DNA of 40,981 bases from an uncultured bacterium (GCA_947381965.1 CANCXX010000041.1:1-40981), one strand, 5' to 3'; shown: positions 8,513 through 17,934, counted from the stretch's first letter. Made by a program: numbers and translations. The notes: a model not told the origin generated them from the sequence alone.

Positions 8513-11500
8513 CTAACGCATGGAAAAAAGTTCCCGGACAAGAAAATCCTGTTCAAAGTAATCGTCCAAAAGTCTTTCCATGGTTTCATAATCATGGAGA
8601 TTTCTTCCGATGGAAATATCATTCAACAGATTATACCTGTTTTCTCTCTGCTCTATCCCGGTATCATTGCGGCTTAGGGTTCCGCTTTCCGTCAGGTGCT
8701 CTTTTCCATCCTCCATCTCTGTTATATAATACTGCAAATGCTCTCCAAAGAAAAGAATAAATTGTTTTACACAAATACCGCCAAACATATCTTTCATTTC
8801 TTCCTTTATATATTCCTCCCTGGCGCCATCCTCTCTCTCAGGCAAATAATGAATAAACGCTTTATTGCCCTCCCGCACCCGGTATTCTATCATCGTCTTG
8901 TCCGCAAACCGCCGCATAGAAGCAATGTTTTCAGAATATTCCTTAAAGAAAGGGAAATATTTATTTTCAGCCAGTATCTCCTTTAGGAAAACAACTAAAA
9001 AGCGCAGCACTCTCTCGTTTAATTCTTTTTTATTCTCTGAATAATATTTGGTATAAGCAAGCCTGCATATAAAAGGTATCCCATCTTCCTGCCTTTCAAT
9101 AACCCTCTGCATATCCTCCAGGACAAACGCATCCAGCGGCTTGTCCTTCACAAAATATTCATAAGCGCACTGGGCAAGAACCGCCGATTCCACCACTGTC
9201 CGGGCTCCCCCGGATACATAACGTTTAAAAATTTCCGCCCGCTCCCACACAAAAGCGCCTGTATAAAGCATCTGTACCAAAAGCCGCTCCGAAAGCCCAT
9301 AGGTATCTATCCCAAAAGCTTCCGCTGCCTTCCACACATCCCGCATTTCCTTGCTGGTTCCCTGAAAATACCGGCATAAATATTCCAGCAGATTTTCATC
9401 ATATTTGCCCGCCCGAAATGCAAGAAAGGCAAGCTTCGTCATCGTTACATCTTCTTCTGTCCCTTCAAAAGCAAGAAGTCTGCTGCATAACCTGACAATA
9501 ATCTTCGCTTCCACGCCCTCGCATCCACGCATTTTAATCCAGTCATATGCTTTTTCATACATTCCCCGTAAAATCAGGAAACGAAGCACCTGTGAAAAAC
9601 ACTGGTTATGTATCTGCAAAAGGGAAAGCTCCTTTAAACACTCGTCCAACTCTTTCATTCTGTCACTGTCATAAAAGAAATTAAGCAGCCGCATGCGTAT
9701 TTCCTTTTGGACTTCCTCTACAACCTCCGGCGCATTCACCAGACGTTTCATGTATTCCACATTCTCCGCACTGACTTCGGCAATTTCCCTTCCACTCTCG
9801 CACAGCCATAGGTCAAAATGTACACAACCCAAAATAGAGGGGGCGATCAAAAACGCCAGCTTATCCGGCATAAGAAGAACCTCCAGGGTATACTCCTCTT
9901 CCCTGCAATATCTGTTTCCCTTTGCATCCTCCAGTAAAAGCCGGAAGTCATTGCCATAAACAGGAAAAAAAGCTTCCCTTCCTGAAACCGGATAAACCGT
10001 TTCTTCATATTCTTTATCATAAACCAGAATAACCTTTTTTATGTCCTCCCGCATTACTTTTAAGTGCTGCATAAACAACGCCGTTGACAGCCCGACGGCA
10101 ATTTCGTCTGTAAGCATTACCGGCGTAATCAGATTTTTGTAAAGGTATGCCAGGTATTTATTGCTGCGTCCCTTTAAAAGCTGGGCCATTACAAACCGTT
10201 CTATCTGTTCCCGGTAGCTTTCATACAGTTCCGGGTACTGCTCCCGTTTTTCATGAATGTAAGCATAAAGAAAGGAATTGCGCAGACTGTCGAGACTGCT
10301 GTCAAAAGCAAAATACATAAGCACAATTTTAGGGATTTCCCGGTCTTTTTCAAGAGGCAGGGACATCATATAATACTCATACAGTCTTGTTATCCGCAGC
10401 TCTTTTTCTATTCCTTTTTCATACCATAAAAAGCTTTCCTCATCTGTCCTGTTTCCTTTAATTAACAGTGTGCAGATCGTCTGCAACACTTCATCCTCTG
10501 GCAGCAGCTGATAACAGCTTTTTAATATGGCAAACAGCCTGCCGGAAAAGTTTTTCACCCTCTGGGCAAGATAAACCACCTGACCAATCACACCGGTCGT
10601 TAGTAATTCTTTTTTGGCCGCATAAGATAAAATCTGCAGTTCAAAACTGTTAAGACGCATAAGCAGGGCAGGGTTAGCTGCAATTAAATTCCAGGCTTCA
10701 ATATAAAGTACAGGACTTTTGCACCCCTGCCGGAACTGCTCCTCCAAAACAATCCATTTTCCGGAGGGACTTCTCATATAATCTTCAGACAAATATAAAA
10801 GCAGCCATGCAATTCTCCAGTTGTCGGAATTTTGGGTAAAAATCCGTTCCACCTGCCCCGCCACTTCGTCAATATAAGTCTCCCGTCTGTTAAGCAGCGT
10901 GGTCAGATATAAATAATAACAGTAAATGGCCGGAACAAAATTTTCTTCCACCGCCTCTTTTGTCTGACACAGCAGCCAGTCCGCCTCTTTGTCCCTCTCT
11001 TCCGTAATTAAAAGCTGGGCTTTAAACAGCTTTATGGAAACATCCTCATCGTCTATCTGCGTCAGATTTTCCACCAGTTCCCCGGTTTCCTTCATCCAGG
11101 ATGAAGCGCTGATTTTCTTTGTGCGGAAAGCCTCATAATACTGCATCAATTCCATAATGGCATGCTTTTTCTGTCTCCGTACTCCGGCTTTTCCCATTTT
11201 GGAATGCTTATTTGCCACTGTAATTTGAGCTGTAAGACAGACATAAGGATTTAAAAGACGAATCATGCCGTAATTTCTTCCGCTATGGAGCTTTTCCGCA
11301 GATATGTAAAAAGGAAGCCTGCAGCTATTGCCAAGAAAATCCTCCTCACGGATCTTTTCTTTCTCCAGCCGGATAAAATCCCCTTCCTTTTCCAGCGAAA
11401 ACTCAGAATACCCCCATCCATTACGGTTAATTACCAGGCGTCCTTCCAGCTTATCATCTGAATTATCCATACGGATATCTTCATTTTCCAAAAAGAATTC

Positions 11501-12079
11501 CACCTTCTGCTTTTTTCTGATTTCCAGAAGGAATTCTTCTACCTTTTGTTCCCCTCTGCTTCCTCCTGCCAGCCCTCTGTAGGCGCCAAGGTACTGCCTG
11601 CTTATTCCCTCAAATATGCGCACAAAATCTTTGGAGTAAAACAGCCTGACTGCCTCCCCCCAGTTTGTGCGGGCCAGATTCGTAAAATGAAACAGATTTT
11701 TAATATCCCCCAGCTCAGATTCAAGTTTTCCGGTCACAATCGTTACATGATATGGGATATAATACTCTCCATGATTGGAAATGACGCGAAATTCTCCTTT
11801 TAAGGTATCCCCCTCCGTCATTGCGGATGCGTCAAAATAATAGGCAATTTCTTCTTTTCTCCCCAGAAATTGTTCTGTCAGACAGTGCATCCGCAGTCTC
11901 GTGGAGGAAACCATTCCTTCTGTCACTTCGTTTTCAGGGCCTGTAATCACAAAACTTCCTTCATAGTTCTCTCCCTCATGAAGCTTAAGCTCAATAACAG
12001 GATCTGAAAAATCCAGCGAATAGATTTCTTTATTGAATTTTCCCTGCAAAATTTTATCTACTGCATCCTGCACTGCCAT
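8513..12079 (-). CDS. DUF5717-type giant protein: N-terminal beta domains and a long helical solenoid
   Basis: A cytoplasmic protein of 1188 residues without signal peptide or membrane helix, which I place in the DUF5717 family. Two beta-rich, Ig-like regions lie at about 20-130 (LKLHEGENYEGSFVITG, then GEYYIPYHVTIV) and 185-300. From about 310 to the end it is nearly all helical, like a TPR or clathrin-type solenoid. A beta-rich insertion near 660-760 (KVILVYDKEYEETVYPV, then LAFLIAPSILGCVHFDLWL) interrupts it. I see no catalytic motif. The ATG at 12079 has GGAGGAAC directly upstream and a promoter lies at 12119-12148, making this the first gene of the module. A large scaffold or client-recognition subunit for the Hsp70-like partner is a reasonable guess, not shown. 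Confidence 0.8.
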   Translation of the reverse strand: MAVQDAVDKILQGKFNKEIYSLDFSDPVIELKLHEGENYEGSFVITGPENEVTEGMVSSTRLRMHCLTEQFLGRKEEIAYYFDASAMTEGDTLKGEFRVISNHGEYYIPYHVTIVTGKLESELGDIKNLFHFTNLARTNWGEAVRLFYSKDFVRIFEGISRQYLGAYRGLAGGSRGEQKVEEFLLEIRKKQKVEFFLENEDIRMDNSDDKLEGRLVINRNGWGYSEFSLEKEGDFIRLEKEKIREEDFLGNSCRLPFYISAEKLHSGRNYGMIRLLNPYVCLTAQITVANKHSKMGKAGVRRQKKHAIMELMQYYEAFRTKKISASSWMKETGELVENLTQIDDEDVSIKLFKAQLLITEERDKEADWLLCQTKEAVEENFVPAIYCYYLYLTTLLNRRETYIDEVAGQVERIFTQNSDNWRIAWLLLYLSEDYMRSPSGKWIVLEEQFRQGCKSPVLYIEAWNLIAANPALLMRLNSFELQILSYAAKKELLTTGVIGQVVYLAQRVKNFSGRLFAILKSCYQLLPEDEVLQTICTLLIKGNRTDEESFLWYEKGIEKELRITRLYEYYMMSLPLEKDREIPKIVLMYFAFDSSLDSLRNSFLYAYIHEKREQYPELYESYREQIERFVMAQLLKGRSNKYLAYLYKNLITPVMLTDEIAVGLSTALFMQHLKVMREDIKKVILVYDKEYEETVYPVSGREAFFPVYGNDFRLLLEDAKGNRYCREEEYTLEVLLMPDKLAFLIAPSILGCVHFDLWLCESGREIAEVSAENVEYMKRLVNAPEVVEEVQKEIRMRLLNFFYDSDRMKELDECLKELSLLQIHNQCFSQVLRFLILRGMYEKAYDWIKMRGCEGVEAKIIVRLCSRLLAFEGTEEDVTMTKLAFLAFRAGKYDENLLEYLCRYFQGTSKEMRDVWKAAEAFGIDTYGLSERLLVQMLYTGAFVWERAEIFKRYVSGGARTVVESAVLAQCAYEYFVKDKPLDAFVLEDMQRVIERQEDGIPFICRLAYTKYYSENKKELNERVLRFLVVFLKEILAENKYFPFFKEYSENIASMRRFADKTMIEYRVREGNKAFIHYLPEREDGAREEYIKEEMKDMFGGICVKQFILFFGEHLQYYITEMEDGKEHLTESGTLSRNDTGIEQRENRYNLLNDISIGRNLHDYETMERLLDDYFEQDFLVRELFSMR

Positions 12080-12118
12080 GTTCCTCCAGCCGCCTGTTTC
12101 TCTTTTTTCGTTTTCTAT

Positions 12119-12148
12119 AGTATACCATCATTCCCCATATTTCCGCAA
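12119..12148 (-). promoter_or_regulatory. Promoter of the DUF5717-DUF5716 module
   Basis: TTGCGG (12143-12148) and TATACT (12119-12124) are 18 bp apart on the minus strand, with TGG immediately before the -10 (extended -10). The predicted transcript starts about 35 nt before the DUF5717 start codon. Confidence 0.6.
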
Positions 12149-12228
12149 CCAATGAACTGTTAAAAAAGTGCACGGCCTGCCCCGCCATTTTCATACATTG
12201 TGAACATTCTTAATTAACGTTTTATCAG

Positions 12229-12810
12229 TTATGCAGGTTCAGAAATACGGCTTACTCCTACATAAATGTTTGAAATGCTGTACCATGTGGGATAATCCAC
12301 CACACCGGATACAGGAAGATTAAATATTCTTTGAAAAGCGCGTACCGCTTCCGCCGTAGCCGGTCCATATATGCCATCAGCTGTTATAGAGGGAATGGCC
12401 GGATAATTTCTTGCAATACGGTTTAGCTGCTGTTGTATCTGCCTGACCTTCTCCCCGGTGGAACCAATCGTCAGATTATATCCCGGCCAGGAGGAGGGTA
12501 CACCTGCAACGCTTACTGCCGTATTAATATACATGTCACTTCCATAGTAATAATGGATAATATCAATGGCCGAATATCCCTCTTCTCCCAGATATTTAGA
12601 TCCCCACTGGCTTAACCCATTGCATGTAACTCTCCTGCCATCACAATAAGAAGTAAAAATGGGCTGCCGGACTCCCGGACGGGATAAATAGTTTGCAAAC
12701 ACACTGTCTACTACCCGGTCTATATTTTCATAAAAATTCCTGCCCCGCATCCATTTCTGGTCGTAGGCAGTGGACGAGGTTATGGTAAAATTATAGCCTT
12801 TATTCCGGTA
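12229..12810 (-). pseudogene. 3' fragment of a SpoIID/LytB-like peptidoglycan enzyme gene with PG-binding domain
   Basis: This is the C-terminal half of the gene whose 5' half lies at 17935-18621. Reading starts at the Tyr codon at 12808-12810 and continues as YRNKGYNFTITSSTAYDQKW, which directly extends the other half (NRVYTEW). SQWGSKYLGEEGYSAIDII followed by HYYYG resembles the end of the SpoIID domain. Residues from LTIGSTGEKVRQIQQQL to the end form a PG_binding_1 domain that would anchor the protein to peptidoglycan. An internal ATG at 12750 could start a 173-residue product but has no good ribosome site, and that product would lack the first part of the catalytic domain. The fragment retains an open frame, so the disruption may be recent. 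Confidence 0.85.
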
Positions 12811-12838
12811 CGGGGAAACAGACGGTTTTTCATAAAAT

Positions 12839-12863
12839 AAGACCTCTGAATTTCAAAGGTCTT
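12839..12863 (-). terminator. Rho-independent terminator after the cassette
   Basis: On the minus strand, stem AAGACCT with AGGTCTT encloses an 11-nt loop and is followed by ATTTTAT. It lies just after the stop codon of the DUF5722 gene ending at 12883. It also has a T-rich tail on the plus strand, so it may work both ways. Confidence 0.75.
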
Positions 12864-12882
12864 GCTTTTTTGCTTTTAGATT

Positions 12883-14598
12883 TTACTGTGCCCGCAAAAG
12901 GGCCTCCTCCAGACTTTCCGCTCCAATAATATTCAGCATAAAATCCACATTGTCCATCCCCTGTTCCGTATCAATTTCCTTAAATATTTTATAGATAAAC
13001 TTAGGTGTATGGTCAATTTTATATATACCAAAGGAAAGTCCCTGTTTAACCTCTTCCATGGCGTCTGTCTGTCTGTTCATTATAAACGCTTCTATATAAG
13101 GATTGGCATCAATAATATAATAGCAGTAGGCAAAAGCCGCTGCCTGCAGTTTTTCTCCTGAGTTTGAGGTAAATCCAAGCTCTGTAACAGAAATACTCCG
13201 CACATTACCGCTCCGGTCAAGATATTCCTCCTGTTTGAGGAAATCCGTAACCGTACTTAAATTCATAGGCGTAAGCACCGGTGCATCCATGGTCTTATCA
13301 TAAGTCTGGTTCCAATAATTTACCCTGGTAAGAGGCGCAGGATAGGGATGAATTGCCACCCCCCAGTCATAATTTCCCTTCTGCCTGGCGGCCTTGTTAA
13401 CAGCTTCAAGCATATCCCTGGCATTAAAAAATTTGTCATTTTTTCCTTCATTGTCATTCCAGTCATGGTCAATGCTTAAATACACCTTAGCTCCCGCAAA
13501 ATTGCGTTTGGCTGCATTGTAAAAAACACGGAGAGCCTTTTCAAATTCAACGGCATACATAGTAATATCACTGGTATCCATAAAATTCCATAATTTATGC
13601 TGGTTGATTTCATTGGCAATGACCCAGCTTGATACAAGACCATATTCACCGCCTGAATAACGTTCCGCTAAAAAACAGGCTATCGCCTCAAGGTACAGAC
13701 ATCCTTCTTCTTCCGCACAATTAAAGGCATAGTAATAAGCGCCTGACTTTTTATTCCTTGAAAGCGGATGAATCAGCTCCGGATGTTCTTCATTCCAGTC
13801 GTTTAAAATAATTGCCGTTGTAAGCATTCCTTTCGCTGTAAGGTAATAGAACAGATTGTCATAGCCTGCAATGGCAGCGCCGTTAAACTGATAAGTTTTT
13901 CCTCTGTAATCATAAAAAATTGTCGGATATGTATCGTCTGTTGTCTCCCCAAGGATAATAGACAGCGGAATATTATAAATTGCATGCTGTACACCCAATT
14001 CCTCCAGCTTGGGAGTTCCCAAAAGCTCCGGGTCCAGCAGCAGTCCTTTTTTTGACCTGCTCTCCGGATAATCGTCGGTATTGCGTGCAATCACTTCCGG
14101 ATTATTTATATAACTGCTGGAAGAAACCGGAATATATTCCCCATGCACAAGTAACGCCGGTACAAACTGCCTGAAAAGCTGCTCTTCCTTATAGGTCCAC
14201 TGAAATTCACAATTCACCGCCTTTTCCATACTGGCAATTGGCTTCCTTTCAAAATCACCAAAGGCGTCCGTATCCTCATAGACTTCAAACTCAAAAAGGT
14301 AAACCAGCGCATCATCGCTTCCCGGAATATCCGGAAGCGTCAAAGTCAGCCCCACTGTCTTTCCGTCTTCTTTAATAGAGCAGTCCGTAATCTCCCCATA
14401 AGATATAAGCTCCCATTGGGAAAGCGTCACATTCCCTCGTGTCAGACTGTTTATCCTTCCCTCTTCCCCATCCTCCGCGCTTAAATTCTCCGAAGAAGCG
14501 GCAAGGGACTTTCCCTGGCATCCCCGAAGTATCAGCACAATGCCGGCAAACAGGAGAATGCCGCATATAAACAGCGTTATCTTTTTTTTCTTATCCAA
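12883..14598 (-). CDS. DUF5722-type glycoside hydrolase-like protein, membrane-anchored or secreted (copy A)
   Basis: A 571-residue protein starting at a TTG at 14598, with AGGAGG 7 nt upstream. The nearby ATG is in another frame. The N-terminus has a Lys-rich start and a hydrophobic helix ending LRGC, a poor lipobox, so it is either a lipoprotein or a single-pass membrane protein. Beta-rich sequence covers about 55-165 and a TIM-barrel-like region runs from about 185. The motif ANEIN with Glu330 and SVTELGFTS with Glu473 match the acid/base and nucleophile positions of clan GH-A glycosidases. It starts 14 nt after the BMP lipoprotein gene and shares its transcript. Its substrate is unknown. 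It is clearly homologous to copy B at 16092-17753 but diverged. Confidence 0.8.
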   Translation of the reverse strand: MDKKKKITLFICGILLFAGIVLILRGCQGKSLAASSENLSAEDGEEGRINSLTRGNVTLSQWELISYGEITDCSIKEDGKTVGLTLTLPDIPGSDDALVYLFEFEVYEDTDAFGDFERKPIASMEKAVNCEFQWTYKEEQLFRQFVPALLVHGEYIPVSSSSYINNPEVIARNTDDYPESRSKKGLLLDPELLGTPKLEELGVQHAIYNIPLSIILGETTDDTYPTIFYDYRGKTYQFNGAAIAGYDNLFYYLTAKGMLTTAIILNDWNEEHPELIHPLSRNKKSGAYYYAFNCAEEEGCLYLEAIACFLAERYSGGEYGLVSSWVIANEINQHKLWNFMDTSDITMYAVEFEKALRVFYNAAKRNFAGAKVYLSIDHDWNDNEGKNDKFFNARDMLEAVNKAARQKGNYDWGVAIHPYPAPLTRVNYWNQTYDKTMDAPVLTPMNLSTVTDFLKQEEYLDRSGNVRSISVTELGFTSNSGEKLQAAAFAYCYYIIDANPYIEAFIMNRQTDAMEEVKQGLSFGIYKIDHTPKFIYKIFKEIDTEQGMDNVDFMLNIIGAESLEEALLRAQ

Positions 14599-14612
14599 AA
14601 CATTTCCTCCTG

Positions 14613-15941
14613 CTATCTAAGGTGCAGGAAACACACATCTCTGTCCCACACTTTACAGGCCGTCAGAGGTCCTGCCTCTGCGTCAGGCAGTGCAAAATAA
14701 CCGCCTACTGCTGCCGTCGCTTTCCCATCTATATTCTCATTGTAATAATTCACTGTAACCGCTGTATCCGGGTGTTCACTGATATCATCTGATATATAAA
14801 CCTTTCCCTCTCTTAAGCTGGCGCGGATACGGAAATAATCCTTTGTGGATACATTTTGGAACCGCCACGCATTTCCTGTTAGGGGAAGCTCTATACATTC
14901 TTTTTCCGCCCCATAAGTCATAACACATCCTGCCATATCTTCCGGCCAGCTTCCTCCATGGGCAAAAAGCTCATCAAGGGCAACGATAACGGAAGACTGG
15001 ACGCCTTTCATCGCTGAGGTCAGAACATGCTTTGAAATCCCGCTCTGATCCACATCCGCCCCAATCAACATTCCATTACATTTTTCAGCTGATGCCAATA
15101 CAGACTGATAGATGGAACCGCCACAGACAAAAATAATTTCTGTGCCTGCCTCATACCAGCTGCGGGAAGTCTTTTTAATCTCCGGCGAGGGAGAAAACGT
15201 ATCCGCATACCAATATTCCACACAGACTTCATCACAAATATCCAGATCCATGGCCGCATCGTCAATTCCCTGAAGATAACCATACCCGTACCTGCATATC
15301 GTTGGCAGCTGCTCCCCTCCAATAAACCCAAGCTTCCGGTATCCTTCCAGCACTGCCATATATCCGGCCAGATAGCCGGCCTCCTCCTCGTGGTAGGTGA
15401 TACAGTGCACATTGGGAGCTATCACCATCTCCATGCCGGAGGCATCCCTTGGCACACCATCCAGTAAAAGGAATGTGATATCGCCGTACCTTTCCTGAAG
15501 ACTTCCCACTGCCTGTTCAAAATGGGAACCTGCGCAGATAATCAGCTTCGCCTGGTTTTCAATGGCATATAAAACCGTGTCTTCATATGCCTCCGGGGAG
15601 TCAGATTCTGTACTGTAAAAGGAATAGGAAACTCCTGCTGCAAGTGCATATTCTTTGGCTCCTTCCAGCGCTGCCTGATTATATCCGTTATCCATCACAG
15701 AACCTGTATCAGTTACCAACGCCACCTGACCGCCCACTTCCTTATAATCATGATAATAATCCACCCCTATACCGGAAGCGGATTTTCTTATGCCATTTCT
15801 AAAAAAACGTCCTGCAGAAGGCATGTCCGCTATGCTGCCACTGCTGTCCAGCCCATTGCCAAATGTACCGCAGCCTGCGCATAAAAAGGCAAAAGCAGCC
15901 AGAACGAAATATGTTTTTGGATATTGTAAACATCTCTTCAT
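14613..15941 (-). CDS. BMP-family (PnrA/Med-like) substrate-binding lipoprotein
   Basis: A 442-residue lipoprotein with lipobox LCAGC (Cys24). The motif ALVTDTGSVMDNGYNQAALEGA matches the N-terminal strand and helix of basic membrane protein (BMP) family receptors, which often bind nucleosides. LIICAGSHF, GEQLPTICRYGYGYLQGI and LIGADVDQSG follow the family order. The start has AAGGAG about 9 nt upstream and the gene has its own promoter. No ABC ATPase or permease for this receptor is encoded in the window, so it is an orphan here. It lies between two DUF5722 genes inside the inserted cassette. It could feed a transporter encoded elsewhere or act as a sensor; the sequence does not decide. Confidence 0.87.
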   Translation of the reverse strand: MKRCLQYPKTYFVLAAFAFLCAGCGTFGNGLDSSGSIADMPSAGRFFRNGIRKSASGIGVDYYHDYKEVGGQVALVTDTGSVMDNGYNQAALEGAKEYALAAGVSYSFYSTESDSPEAYEDTVLYAIENQAKLIICAGSHFEQAVGSLQERYGDITFLLLDGVPRDASGMEMVIAPNVHCITYHEEEAGYLAGYMAVLEGYRKLGFIGGEQLPTICRYGYGYLQGIDDAAMDLDICDEVCVEYWYADTFSPSPEIKKTSRSWYEAGTEIIFVCGGSIYQSVLASAEKCNGMLIGADVDQSGISKHVLTSAMKGVQSSVIVALDELFAHGGSWPEDMAGCVMTYGAEKECIELPLTGNAWRFQNVSTKDYFRIRASLREGKVYISDDISEHPDTAVTVNYYNENIDGKATAAVGGYFALPDAEAGPLTACKVWDRDVCFLHLR

Positions 15942-15967
15942 TTGCCACCACTCCTTCCTTTCATTTT

Positions 15968-15996
15968 ATTATACCCCTTTCATTTGACAAATTCAA
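15968..15996 (-). promoter_or_regulatory. Sigma-A promoter of the BMP lipoprotein gene
   Basis: TTGAAT (15991-15996), a 17-bp spacer and a perfect TATAAT (15968-15973) lie on the minus strand. The predicted leader before the start codon at 15941 is only about 20 nt. Confidence 0.7.
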
Positions 15997-16041
15997 TGAT
16001 ATAATCAGGCATGGAAGGTTACTTTCCCTGCCAGTGCGCAT

Positions 16042-16078
16042 AAAAATATAAATGGCGCAGCCTTTGGCTGCGCCATTT
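16042..16078 (-). terminator. Strong rho-independent terminator after DUF5722 copy B
   Basis: A perfect 13-bp stem (AAATGGCGCAGCC with its complement) and a 3-nt loop span 16050-16078. On the minus strand it is followed by ATATTTTTAT. It separates copy B from the BMP gene. Confidence 0.9.
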
Positions 16079-16091
16079 ACATCTACTTCCT

Positions 16092-17753
16092 TTATTCGGA
16101 CTGCACGACGCCATCGCCGCTTCTGGTCCAGACAATGTTTTCACCGATCATTTCATCAATATCCATACCGATAATCTCTGAAGCCCGCTCCTTTGCCTGC
16201 GCCTCATTCTCTGTTCCCAGATTTTTATAAATATCAAAGGCCGGCTTTCTGTTTCCATCTAAATCATAAAGACCAAGGGCCAGATGGCTTTCCATTTCAT
16301 GGGCATCATCTGTCTGACGGAATAAAATAAATGAATCTATTTCCGGGATTGATGCTGCCTTTAAATAACCATAAGCAATAGACGCTTCCTGCTTGGAGTC
16401 GCCAAAACTGGATGTGTATCCGATTTCCGCAAGAGAAATGCTTCTTACCTCCCCTGCGGGGTTTAAAAATTCGTCCCGCTTCATGTAGTCAATCAGAATA
16501 TCAATATTCTGCATAGTGATATAAGGCGTTGTAAGTCCCTCTTTCACCCATACTGCCGGTCCATTCCACGCATAAGGATCATATAAAGGGGAATTATAGG
16601 GATGATAGGAAAGTCCCCAATCAATATTTCCCTCACGGTTCATATAGTAATTGAATCTGTCCAGGTAACTCTTTGCAAGGAAGCTTCCCGGATTGGACTT
16701 CCGGTTCCACTCCTGATCAATGGAATTATAAATCCGTACATTGGCATTGCTGCTTTTCATTTCATTATATATAATGCGGAAGGCCTTTACATATGCTCCC
16801 ACATTAAAATCCAGGGAGTCTGAAGTGCTGTACCACCAGGAAGTCCGGGCATTTACCTCATTTCCCAGGATCCAGTTATCTACCTGCCCACAGTCAGAAT
16901 TTCCGTTATAGCGCTGTCCCAGAAAGGCGCCTACTGCCTTTAAATGACTGGTTCCGGCTGCCTCTTCCACATTCAGCGCATATCCCGGAGCCGTATCCCC
17001 GTCCAGAGCCATTGGATGAATCAGATCTTTAGAATAAAGTCCTGTTCCATCATTTAAAATAACAATTGTAATCTGTATTCCTTTTTCATTTAGCAATTTT
17101 GCAAGTGCATCGTAATTGGAAATTACTTCATTATCAAAATAATAGGTCTGACCATTGTAGTCAAAAGCAATGGCTTCCGGCACTGAAGCATCCGAACAGA
17201 TTTCATCCACGCTCATATTGTAAACCACCTGCTGGATACCAAGCTCTTCCATATCCCCATTGTGGATTTTTTCGATGTCCAGCAAAATTCCCTTTATGCC
17301 TGTCTCCGCGCGGGGAGGCGTTTCTCCTGCAAGGGTTTCCGGGTTGGTTATGTAATGCTCGTCGCTGACCTGATACATCTCTCCGCCCCGCTTTACCGCC
17401 ACCAGAAACTTACGGCTTAAATTGGAATCCGCTGAATTATAATTAAGGGGAAAGCTTACGGAAACGGACTTTTCCGCATCCACTTTTGCCACAATGGTTC
17501 CTTCCGCCCCATCTTCATAAACTTCATTTGCATAAATATAATATTTGCCATCATCACTTGACGGGACACTGGATGCGCTGATTTCACATACCACATCTGT
17601 TTCTGAGATCAGACAGGACTCAATTGCCACCGGCCGGCCGGCTGCCTGCACACACATAGGCTCCATACCGCCAATGAATCCGCTTCCCATACCCAAAACC
17701 ACTGCTGCCGCTGATGCTGCAATTAATGCCATTACTTTTTTTCTTTTGCCCAT
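16092..17753 (-). CDS. DUF5722-type glycoside hydrolase-like secreted protein (copy B)
   Basis: A 553-residue secreted protein. The start at 17753 has AGGAGGAAGT directly upstream; the longer frame to 17798 is unsupported. A signal peptide (KRKK then an Ala-rich core) probably ends near CVQAA at about 38. A beta-rich domain (about 40-135) precedes the TIM-barrel-like region, which begins GIKGILLDIEKIHNG near 153. Glu299 in LGNEVN and Glu443 in SLAEIGYTS match clan GH-A catalytic positions. SYHPYNSPL corresponds to IHPYPAPL in copy A. It has its own promoter at 17869-17897 and its own terminator, so it is transcribed apart from the other two cassette genes. The carbohydrate target is unknown. 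Confidence 0.82.
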   Translation of the reverse strand: MGKRKKVMALIAASAAAVVLGMGSGFIGGMEPMCVQAAGRPVAIESCLISETDVVCEISASSVPSSDDGKYYIYANEVYEDGAEGTIVAKVDAEKSVSVSFPLNYNSADSNLSRKFLVAVKRGGEMYQVSDEHYITNPETLAGETPPRAETGIKGILLDIEKIHNGDMEELGIQQVVYNMSVDEICSDASVPEAIAFDYNGQTYYFDNEVISNYDALAKLLNEKGIQITIVILNDGTGLYSKDLIHPMALDGDTAPGYALNVEEAAGTSHLKAVGAFLGQRYNGNSDCGQVDNWILGNEVNARTSWWYSTSDSLDFNVGAYVKAFRIIYNEMKSSNANVRIYNSIDQEWNRKSNPGSFLAKSYLDRFNYYMNREGNIDWGLSYHPYNSPLYDPYAWNGPAVWVKEGLTTPYITMQNIDILIDYMKRDEFLNPAGEVRSISLAEIGYTSSFGDSKQEASIAYGYLKAASIPEIDSFILFRQTDDAHEMESHLALGLYDLDGNRKPAFDIYKNLGTENEAQAKERASEIIGMDIDEMIGENIVWTRSGDGVVQSE

Positions 17754-17868
17754 ACTTCCTCCTAATTCCAGTTTTGCATCTGCTCTTCCAGATACCATTT
17801 AATATTCTATATGGTATAAAGTGCAGCGCTCTTTTAACACTGTTCCTCAAAATAATGTATTAGAGATT

Positions 17869-17897
17869 ATTATAACCGCAAACATTTTGAAAGGCAA
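17869..17897 (-). promoter_or_regulatory. Sigma-A promoter inside the cassette edge
   Basis: TTGCCT (17892-17897), a 17-bp spacer and TATAAT (17869-17874) on the minus strand. It lies about 40 bp inside the cassette boundary and drives DUF5722 copy B. The leader before the start codon is roughly 110 nt. Confidence 0.75.
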
Positions 17898-17934
17898 CCC
17901 AATAATTTTTACCTGCATAAATCTATTTATCTCC

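Noticed and set aside
12229-12750. Stand-alone 173-residue peptidoglycan-binding protein
   Set aside because: The reading frame continues upstream to the cassette edge and fits the end of the 17935-18621 fragment; the internal ATG has no good ribosome site.
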